39,092 nt of DNA from positions 1-39,092 of the forward strand of contig NZ_VWXX01000038.1 in assembly GCF_008632335.1 (NCBI RefSeq), written 5' to 3'. This document shows positions 7,906 through 14,048 of this stretch, piece after piece (position 1 is the first letter of the stretch; every line of letters starts with the position of its first letter). A program made the translations under genes and the position numbers. The notes below the pieces were generated by a model, which made no database searches, was not told the DNA's origin, and saw nothing but the letters and a program-made list of their open reading frames with translations. The DNA comes from Thiohalocapsa marina. Lineage in GTDB: Bacteria; Pseudomonadota; Gammaproteobacteria; Chromatiales; Chromatiaceae.

Positions 7906-8057
7906 TAGCAAAGAACCACCAGATTTCGGCCCCAGCCTGAGTGGGTTGGGTGTCGGCTGGCGGGGGTCTCGATCGCAGGGATGCGATCGAGAAGCCTACA
8001 GGGATGTATTCACGGCGTGCCCCGTTGGCCGACACCCAACCCGCGAAAACCGAAATC
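7906..8057 (+). repeat. Structured intergenic repeat, full copy (copy 2)
   Basis: The element is bounded by gatttcgg (7922-7929) and its complement (8050-8057). Inside, a perfect 15-bp arm pair (7943-7957 with 8028-8042) continues for eight more pairs (7958-7965 with 8020-8027), of which three are G-U if transcribed from the plus strand. The interior holds a 10-bp hairpin (7967-7976 with 7983-7992) and a small one (7997-8000 with 8005-8008). Each presents CAGGGATG at its tip. Its first 108 bases recur at 1-108. Similar GC-rich elements with a conserved CTACAGGGATGTATTCAC core are, to my knowledge, scattered between genes in many gammaproteobacteria. It is non-coding, although a short open frame crosses it. 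Confidence 0.85.
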
Positions 8058-8093
8058 GCGTCTGCAACAGGTATAACCCCCACCGGACGAGAC

Positions 8094-8534
8094 TCAAGGC
8101 GCGAAGATCTGCATGAAGGGATTGTCCGCCCGCCGCTCGATCCTGATGTAGGCATGTTTCGCCGCGCTATGGCACCGGTTGCAACCCTCCACCAGGTCAT
8201 CGAAGGCCTTGCTGGCCTGGCTGCCGTCGGCGGACTTGATGGCGGCCTCCAGGGTCTCGAAACGCGGCACCAGGTACTCCTGCGCGAGCTGCGCGATATG
8301 GATGTCGTCGAACAGCTCGATCTCCAGCAGGCCATCGATCTGCTCCTCGACCTCGTGGGCGTAGAACGCCTGCAGCGGCTGATTTCCGGTGTCGATCGAC
8401 AAGGCCAGCTTGTGCGCGAAATACTGCATGCGGGTCATGTGGCCGATCAGGTCTTCCTCGTCATCCGCCACCGCCGTTGCGATGCCGTTTGCCATGAGCC
8501 CAACGAAAAGGGCTCCCATCAGAGTCTGTCGCAT
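8094..8534 (-). CDS. Small exported c-type cytochrome (cytochrome c'-like)
   Basis: The 146-residue product begins with a signal peptide (about 1-23, ending ATAVA before DDEED). It has one haem-attachment site, CNRCH at 118-122, near the C-terminus. A long helical stretch with a late CxxCH is the arrangement of the cytochrome c' four-helix bundles, but I cannot confirm the subfamily. It should be a periplasmic monohaem protein. The frame stays open far upstream, but that is only antisense to the porin gene. The ATG at 8534 has a GGAG site and gives the signal peptide. It is divergent from the zinc operon, whose predicted Zur operator lies about 100 bp upstream. Confidence 0.8.
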   Translation of the reverse strand: MRQTLMGALFVGLMANGIATAVADDEEDLIGHMTRMQYFAHKLALSIDTGNQPLQAFYAHEVEEQIDGLLEIELFDDIHIAQLAQEYLVPRFETLEAAIKSADGSQASKAFDDLVEGCNRCHSAAKHAYIRIERRADNPFMQIFAP

Positions 8535-8620
8535 GTGATTCTCCGCGGTCGTTTCAGGTATGGACTGCGATATGCGTGCTGACGCGAAGATTGCCAGATC
8601 TGGCTCGATGACTCTCCGAT

Positions 8621-8650
8621 TTGAGCTCCATAACGTTATGTCATAACATT
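8621..8650 (+). promoter_or_regulatory. Predicted Zur operator overlapping a sigma-70 promoter
   Basis: The sequence AACGTTATGTCATAACATT (8632-8650) is a 19-bp imperfect palindrome centred on T8641. It agrees with the gammaproteobacterial Zur box (AATGTTATAATATAACATT) at 15 of 19 positions. A further half-site CATAAC (8629-8634) abuts it, forming a second perfect 12-bp palindrome. TTGAGC (8621-8626) and TAACAT (8644-8649) are spaced by 17 nt and resemble a sigma-70 promoter, so a bound repressor would cover the spacer and -10 box. The downstream genes are zinc-uptake genes, as expected for Zur. Confidence 0.75.
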
Positions 8651-8738
8651 CTGCGACGACATCGACAGCGCGGCGTTCTGGCGGCTGGCTCCGACAGCGG
8701 CCTCGACGGCGCGCATTTGACTCCCGGGAGCTTCTCTG

Positions 8739-10376
8739 ATGCCCAAGACTGCCATGAGGCAAACCGTTGCCGCGACGCTGCTGACCCCGGCGCTGCTGGC
8801 ACCCACGGCCGTGCATGCGGCCAGTGATGCCGAAATCGCCGAACTGCGCGCAATGCTGGCGAACATGCAGGCGCAGTACGAGACGCGAATCGGCGAACTG
8901 GAGCAACGCCTGGCCGTGGCAGAGCAGAAGGCCGCCAGAGCCGAGCGTGTCGCCGGACAGGCCGCAGGTGCGGGACCGTCTGCACGGTCCTCGACCACGG
9001 CACGCTCGGCCGCCGCGCCTGTGTCCAGGTCCATGACCGCAGCGGTGGTCCATTCCTCTGACACAGGTACTGCGGCTCAGACGGGCGGCGGTGTCTTCGG
9101 CGCCATGGGTGCCGGCAACGCCTTCAACCCGCAGATCTCGGCGATTCTTGACGGCAACTATTATCACGACGACCTGGACGGCGCGGGCTCGGCCCTGGTG
9201 AGCGAGGCGTTTCAGGCCAGCTCGGGCCAGGCCCACGACCATGCGGATGCCGATGGCGATGCTCACGACCATGGTCATGCCCACGGCACTGCGGACAACG
9301 GCTTCAACTTCCGTGAGGCCGAGCTGAGCTTCTCGGCGACGGTGGACCCCTACTTCGACGCCGCGCTCTATCTCGCCATCGACGGCGACGGCAATGTGGA
9401 ACTGGAGGAAGGCTACTTTCAGACCCGCGCCCTGCCCCATGGTCTGCGCGTCAAGGGCGGCAAGTTCCTCAGCGACTTCGGCTACGCCAATCGCCAGCAC
9501 CCCCATGAGTGGGACTTCGTCGATCAGAACCTGCCCTACCTGAACCTGCTCGGCGTGCATGGCCTGCAGGACACGGGCCTGCAGCTCACCTGGCTGCCGG
9601 AACTGCCGGTCTACACCCTGTTCGGTGTCGAGGCCCTGCAGGGCGACCAGGAGGTCTTCGGCGCCACGCTGAGCGAGACGGAACAGTCGGCACTGAACCT
9701 GGACAGCACCGAAGACGGACCGCGACTGATGACCGCCTTCGTCAAGGTCGCGCCAGAGATTGGCGAGCACCATGCGCTGCGGCTTGGCGCGTCTTACGCC
9801 TACAACAGACAGCAACAGCTGGTACTGGAGCATGTGCATGCCCATGACGACGGGGATGATGCCCATGACGAGGTACCCGCTCTGGAAGACGAGATCCACA
9901 GCACCGGGCTCGAGGGCGATGCCATTCTCTGGGGGCTGGATCTGGTGTACAAGTACGACGGCGCCGGCGCCCACGGCAAGGGCGACTTCAAGCTGCAGAC
10001 CGAGTATCTACGCTCCAGCAAGGACCTGCGTATCCGCGCCAGCGCCCACCCGGAACAGATCGGTGGTTCCCGTCGCTTCGTCACCGACGGCCTCTACGCC
10101 CAGGCGCTGTACGGCTTTGCACCCCGTTGGACGGCCGGGCTGCGCTACGATGTGCTCGGACTCACCAACGAGGTCCGCGGCGGCAGCGGCGATGACTTCG
10201 GCTCGTCCGAACGCTGGACCGCGGATGTCACCTGGAGCCTGTCGGAGTTCTCGAAACTGCGCGCGCAATACGCCCACAACGACATCCTGGTGGCGGAGAA
10301 CGAGCGCGAGCGCTTCGACGCCTTCTACCTGCAGTTCCTGATGAGCCTCGGCAGCCACGGGGCCCACGCCTTCTGA
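8739..10376 (+). CDS. Histidine-rich outer-membrane porin of the zinc operon
   Basis: The 545-residue product has a signal peptide (1-27, ending AVHA) and a coiled coil at about 28-72, as in trimeric porins. A long region of alternating polar and hydrophobic residues follows and ends in phenylalanine, consistent with an outer-membrane beta-barrel. Two histidine-rich stretches stand out: 164-184 (AHDHADADGDAHDHGHAH) and 365-377. They are likely metal-capturing loops. It is first in a four-gene operon ahead of znuA-like (11 bp gap), znuC-like and znuB-like genes, directly behind the predicted Zur operator. A role in zinc passage through the outer membrane is inferred from this context. There is no TonB box or plug domain, so it is not a ZnuD-type receptor. 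Confidence 0.8.
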   Translation: MPKTAMRQTVAATLLTPALLAPTAVHAASDAEIAELRAMLANMQAQYETRIGELEQRLAVAEQKAARAERVAGQAAGAGPSARSSTTARSAAAPVSRSMTAAVVHSSDTGTAAQTGGGVFGAMGAGNAFNPQISAILDGNYYHDDLDGAGSALVSEAFQASSGQAHDHADADGDAHDHGHAHGTADNGFNFREAELSFSATVDPYFDAALYLAIDGDGNVELEEGYFQTRALPHGLRVKGGKFLSDFGYANRQHPHEWDFVDQNLPYLNLLGVHGLQDTGLQLTWLPELPVYTLFGVEALQGDQEVFGATLSETEQSALNLDSTEDGPRLMTAFVKVAPEIGEHHALRLGASYAYNRQQQLVLEHVHAHDDGDDAHDEVPALEDEIHSTGLEGDAILWGLDLVYKYDGAGAHGKGDFKLQTEYLRSSKDLRIRASAHPEQIGGSRRFVTDGLYAQALYGFAPRWTAGLRYDVLGLTNEVRGGSGDDFGSSERWTADVTWSLSEFSKLRAQYAHNDILVAENERERFDAFYLQFLMSLGSHGAHAF

Positions 10377-10387
10377 GGAATGACCTG

Positions 10388-11275
10388 ATGCGACAGATCA
10401 TCACGCTCCTGCTGGTGCTGGCCAGCGTCACCGCGCTGCCGGCACGGGCCCTGGACATCGTTGCCACCAGCCCGAGCATGGGCGCCCTGGTGCGCGCGGT
10501 TGCCGACGACCGGGCCACGCTGACCGTGCTGGCCGGCCCCAACCGCGACCTGCATGCCCTGCAGGTCAAGCCGAGCATGATCCTTGCGCTGCGCGGCGCG
10601 GACCTGGTGGTCGCCATCGGCGCCGAACTGGAGATCGGCTGGCTGCCGCCGGCCATCGCCAGCGCCGCCAATCCGGCAATCCTGCCCGGCAGCGCCGGCT
10701 ATTTCGAGGCGGCGGCCCAGGTGCCCTTGCTGGATGCTGGCGGACCCGCCGACCGCGCGCTGGGCGATGTGCATCCCGGCGGCAATCCGCATGTGAACAT
10801 GGACCCGGTGCGCATGGCGGACATCGCCGTGGCCCTGGCCGAACGCCTGGCGTTGCTGGACCCTGCCGGGGCACCGGACTACCGGCGCAACGCCGATGTA
10901 TTTGCCGCCCAGGTCGCGGAACGTCTGCCCCTCTGGCAGGACCGGCTGGAGAACGCCCCCGGGGTGGTGCTCCATCACCGCGATGCGGTGTATCTGCTCA
11001 CGCGCTTCGGCGTGCCCCTGCTCGGCACCATCGAGCCGACACCCGGCGTCCCCCCCACCGCCCGGCAGATCGCCGCACTCGCGGCGGCGTTGCAAGGCCG
11101 GCGCGGGGTCATCGTTTACGCTCCCTACCAGTCGCCGAAACCGGCGCGGCAACTGGCCCTCCGCCTGGACTGGCCAAGCCGGCAACTGACGCTGGAGCCG
11201 CCGATGGACGCCGACGGCGCGGGTTATCTGCACCACATCGAGCTCTGGGTCGACACCATTGCCGAAGCCCGCTGA
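10388..11275 (+). CDS. znuA: Zinc ABC transporter substrate-binding protein, ZnuA-like
   Basis: This is a periplasmic metal-binding protein of the cluster A-I (ZnuA/PsaA) family. The 295-residue product has a signal peptide (about 1-22, ending ARA) and candidate metal ligands H56 (DLHALQVKPS), H135 (GNPHVNMDP) and H196 or H197. D274 or D276 in the MDADGAGY segment probably supplies the fourth. It lacks the long His/Asp-rich loop of many ZnuA proteins, a role the porin loops upstream may fill. GAGGA precedes the ATG. The ATPase gene overlaps its 3' end by 17 bp. Confidence 0.87.
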   Translation: MRQIITLLLVLASVTALPARALDIVATSPSMGALVRAVADDRATLTVLAGPNRDLHALQVKPSMILALRGADLVVAIGAELEIGWLPPAIASAANPAILPGSAGYFEAAAQVPLLDAGGPADRALGDVHPGGNPHVNMDPVRMADIAVALAERLALLDPAGAPDYRRNADVFAAQVAERLPLWQDRLENAPGVVLHHRDAVYLLTRFGVPLLGTIEPTPGVPPTARQIAALAAALQGRRGVIVYAPYQSPKPARQLALRLDWPSRQLTLEPPMDADGAGYLHHIELWVDTIAEAR

Positions 11276-11894
11276 ATCGCCCGCGGCCGCCGACGCCGGG
11301 CCCCTGTTGCGGGTCCATGCGCTGCAGGCCGGTCATGCCCGGCCGGTGGTTGGGCCGCTGTCGTTTGAAATCGCACGCGGCGAAGTGGTCGGCCTGTGGG
11401 GGCGCAACGGCAGCGGCAAGTCCACCCTGCTGCAGGCCATCGGCCATGGGGCGCGCATCTTCGGCGGCCGCATCGAACGCGCCCCGGGCACCCGGGTGGC
11501 CTATCAGGAGCAACGCCCGGTGCGGCTGTCCGCGTCACCGCTCACCGGGCTCGACCTGCTGCGCGCCGCCGGCCCCGCGGCTGATGACCGCCCGGTGCAC
11601 CGGCGCCAGCGCGGCCGACCGGCGCTGCCAACGCCCCTTGCTGCACTGCTGCGACAGCGGCTGGACCGGTTGAGCGGCGGCCAGTATCAGCTTCTGGGTG
11701 TCTGGGCCGCGCTGCAGGGCGCGGCCGATCTGGTGCTGCTGGACGAGCCCACCAACAACCTGGACCCGCACCACGAGACCCTGCTGGTCGACTTCCTAAA
11801 GGCCGATGCAGATCGGCGGGGCGTGTTGCTGGTGAGTCACGAGCGCGGCTTTCTCGACGCCTCCTGTTCCCGCATCCTGGAAATCGGGACCTGA
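11259..11894 (+). CDS. znuC: Zinc ABC transporter ATP-binding protein, ZnuC-like
   Basis: The 211-residue product is an ABC ATPase that powers metal import with the neighbouring permease. Walker A is GRNGSGKST (48-56), the signature LSGGQ (138-142), Walker B LVLLDEP (158-164) and the switch histidine H194 in SHERG. It is shorter than E. coli ZnuC and lacks its C-terminal extension. The best start is TTG at 11259, which overlaps znuA; no in-frame ATG lies before Walker A. Translation probably depends on coupling to znuA. Confidence 0.87.
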   Translation: MPKPAESPAAADAGPLLRVHALQAGHARPVVGPLSFEIARGEVVGLWGRNGSGKSTLLQAIGHGARIFGGRIERAPGTRVAYQEQRPVRLSASPLTGLDLLRAAGPAADDRPVHRRQRGRPALPTPLAALLRQRLDRLSGGQYQLLGVWAALQGAADLVLLDEPTNNLDPHHETLLVDFLKADADRRGVLLVSHERGFLDASCSRILEIGT

Positions 11895-11925
11895 CCGCCG
11901 GTGATCAGCCTAGGACCGAAGAGCG

Positions 11926-12732
11926 ATGGTCGCTGACTATCACCTGCTGGACCCGCTGTTCCGGCTGCCGTTGCTCGGCGGTCTGCTACTGGCCTGCACG
12001 CTGCCGCTGATCGGCAGCCTGCTGCTGTTGCGAGACGAATGGCTGGCGGCGCTGGGGTTTGCTCACCTGGCCGCCGCCGGCGCGCTGCTGGGACTCACCG
12101 CTGGACTGCCGGCGGTGCTCGGCGGCACCCTGGCGGCGCTGGCCGCCGGTGCTGCCAAGGCGCTGCTCGGCCTGCGCGGCAACGTCGCCTTTGCCTTCAT
12201 GATCCTGGCCGGCTGGTCGGCCATGCTGCTCACCGCCGCCAACAGCGGCCTTGGCGACTCCATCGGGCATGCCATGATGCAGGGACAGCTGTACTTTGCC
12301 GGGCGGACCGAGCTGATCGCCGCCGCCGCGCTGGCCGTCGGCACCGCGCTCGCCCTGCCCTGGCTGATCCCGCGACTGCTGCGGGCGCGGCTGTTCCCGC
12401 GTTTCGAGGCAGCCAACCGGCTGCCCGCCTGGCGCTGGCATCTGGCATTCGATCTGCTTGGCGCCCTTGCGCTGGCCATCGGCACCGCCACCCTTGGGCT
12501 GATGGGGGCCTTCGCGCTGGCCTTCGTGCCCGCCTGGATCGCCTTCGCGCTGGCCCCCGGCTGGCGCTGGGCCCTGGCCCTGGCCCTGGGGCTCGGCGCA
12601 ACAGGGTATCTCACTGCGTTCCAGCTCGCGCTGATGCTGGACCAGCCCTTCGGTCCGACACTGGTGGCGGTATTGCTGGCGTTCGCGCTGTTGCGCGCCG
12701 CGGCGGTGCTGACCGGCCGTCCCCGCCAGTGA
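11926..12732 (+). CDS. znuB: Zinc ABC transporter permease, ZnuB-like
   Basis: The 268-residue product is very hydrophobic, with about eight membrane-spanning stretches. It matches the ABC-3 metal permease family by length and by the conserved start (a leucine-rich first helix followed by GSLLLLRDEWLAALGFAHLAAAG). It should form the inner-membrane channel for the ZnuA- and ZnuC-like partners. It starts 31 bp after the ATPase gene and closes the operon. Confidence 0.85.
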   Translation: MVADYHLLDPLFRLPLLGGLLLACTLPLIGSLLLLRDEWLAALGFAHLAAAGALLGLTAGLPAVLGGTLAALAAGAAKALLGLRGNVAFAFMILAGWSAMLLTAANSGLGDSIGHAMMQGQLYFAGRTELIAAAALAVGTALALPWLIPRLLRARLFPRFEAANRLPAWRWHLAFDLLGALALAIGTATLGLMGAFALAFVPAWIAFALAPGWRWALALALGLGATGYLTAFQLALMLDQPFGPTLVAVLLAFALLRAAAVLTGRPRQ

Positions 12733-12808
12733 CCAGCGCGCCTCGCCCGCGCCATCGCCAGCAGGGCTATACTGACCAGACGCTTATCGGATCTCGCCGG
12801 AGGGTGCC

Positions 12809-13981
12809 GTGCCTGACCCAAGAACGTCCAGCCCCGCCGCCCTGCTCGCCTTCACGGCGCTGCTGCTGGGTCCCTGCTCGCCCCAGGCCGGCCCGCTGAC
12901 GCCGAGCGGTGAGGCCCCGGCAGCCACCGGCTGGCGGGCCGAGCCGGTGGTGGACGGGCTCGCGCACCCCTGGGCCATCGCCTGGCTGCCGGACGGGTCG
13001 GCCTTGATTACCGAGCGCCCCGGCCGACTGCGACTGTTGCGCAACGGCCGGCTCGATCCAGCACCGATCACCGGCCTGCCGCCGGTCTGCACCGACTGCG
13101 GCCAGGGCGGCCTGCTGGATCTGGCGCCGCACCCCGATTTTGCGCAGAACCGGCTGCTCTACTGGACCTTCGCCGAGGGCACCGCCGATGCCAACCGCAC
13201 GGCCCTGGCCCGCGGGCGCCTGGACGGCCGGCAGCTGCGGGACGTCGTCGTGCTGTTCCGCAACGCCGATGCCAAGTCCGGCGGCCAGCACTTCGGCTCA
13301 CGCCTGCTCTGGCTGCCAGACCGCACCCTGCTGATGAGCATCGGTGATGGCGGCAATCCGCCCATCAGCCTGAACGGCGTGCCGATCCGTACCCTGGCGC
13401 AGGACCTCGGCAGCCATTTCGGCAAGGTGGTGCGGCTGACCGAAGACGGCCGCGCGCCCGCGGACAATCCGTTCGTCGATCACCCGGACGCGCGGCCGGA
13501 GATCTACAGCTATGGCCATCGCAACATCCAGGGGATGGTGCTGGACCCACAGACGGGCGAGGTCTGGGCCAACGAGCACGGCGCCCGCGGCGGCGACGAG
13601 CTGAACCGGATCGTCGCCGGCGGCAACTACGGCTGGCCCGAGGTGACCTACAGCATGGAGTACTGGGGACCGCCGGTGTCGGACGCACGCAGCCGGCCGG
13701 ATGTGATCGATCCGGTGGTGGTCTGGACACCATCGAAGGCCCCCAGCGGGCTGGCCATCTACACCGGCACGGCGTTTCCCGCCTGGCAGGGGGACCTGTT
13801 CAGCGGTGCCCTCAAGTTCCGCCAGATCCGGCGGCTGCAGCGGCACCAGGGCGCCATCGCCGGCGAACAGACACTGGACATCGGACAGCGGGTGCGCGAT
13901 GTCCGCCAGGCGCCCGACGGCGAGCTCCACGTGCTGACCGATGCGGCCCAGGGGCAGCTGCTGCGGATCGTGCCGGACTGA
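12809..13981 (+). CDS. PQQ-dependent aldose sugar dehydrogenase (YliI/sGDH family)
   Basis: The 390-residue product is a six-bladed beta-propeller of the soluble glucose/sorbosone dehydrogenase family. Members use PQQ and calcium in the periplasm to oxidise aldoses. Family motifs include LAHPWAIAWLPDG, LLDLAPHPDF, SIGDGG, YGHRNIQGMVLDP, EHGARGGDELN and GGNYGWP. A hydrophobic N-terminus ending near CSPQAG acts as export signal; its cysteine does not fit a good lipobox. The start is GTG at 12809 with GGAGGG upstream. A TATACT at 12768-12773 could be its -10 box. No PQQ-synthesis genes are in view, so PQQ may be scavenged or made elsewhere. Confidence 0.88.
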   Translation: MPDPRTSSPAALLAFTALLLGPCSPQAGPLTPSGEAPAATGWRAEPVVDGLAHPWAIAWLPDGSALITERPGRLRLLRNGRLDPAPITGLPPVCTDCGQGGLLDLAPHPDFAQNRLLYWTFAEGTADANRTALARGRLDGRQLRDVVVLFRNADAKSGGQHFGSRLLWLPDRTLLMSIGDGGNPPISLNGVPIRTLAQDLGSHFGKVVRLTEDGRAPADNPFVDHPDARPEIYSYGHRNIQGMVLDPQTGEVWANEHGARGGDELNRIVAGGNYGWPEVTYSMEYWGPPVSDARSRPDVIDPVVVWTPSKAPSGLAIYTGTAFPAWQGDLFSGALKFRQIRRLQRHQGAIAGEQTLDIGQRVRDVRQAPDGELHVLTDAAQGQLLRIVPD

Positions 13982-14048
13982 GGGAACCAGACTGATAGTG
14001 CCGGACCGGGGGCGGCCCGATTGGCGACCCACAGGCGGCGCGCCGTGA

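Noticed and set aside
8535-9974. Long minus-strand open frame upstream of the cytochrome gene
   Set aside because: It is antisense to the porin and continuous with the cytochrome frame. The signal peptide and ribosome site place the real start at 8534.
10388-11275. znuA-like gene as defective because of a missing His-rich loop
   Set aside because: The loop is absent in many functional cluster A-I proteins, and the three histidines plus an aspartate candidate are present.
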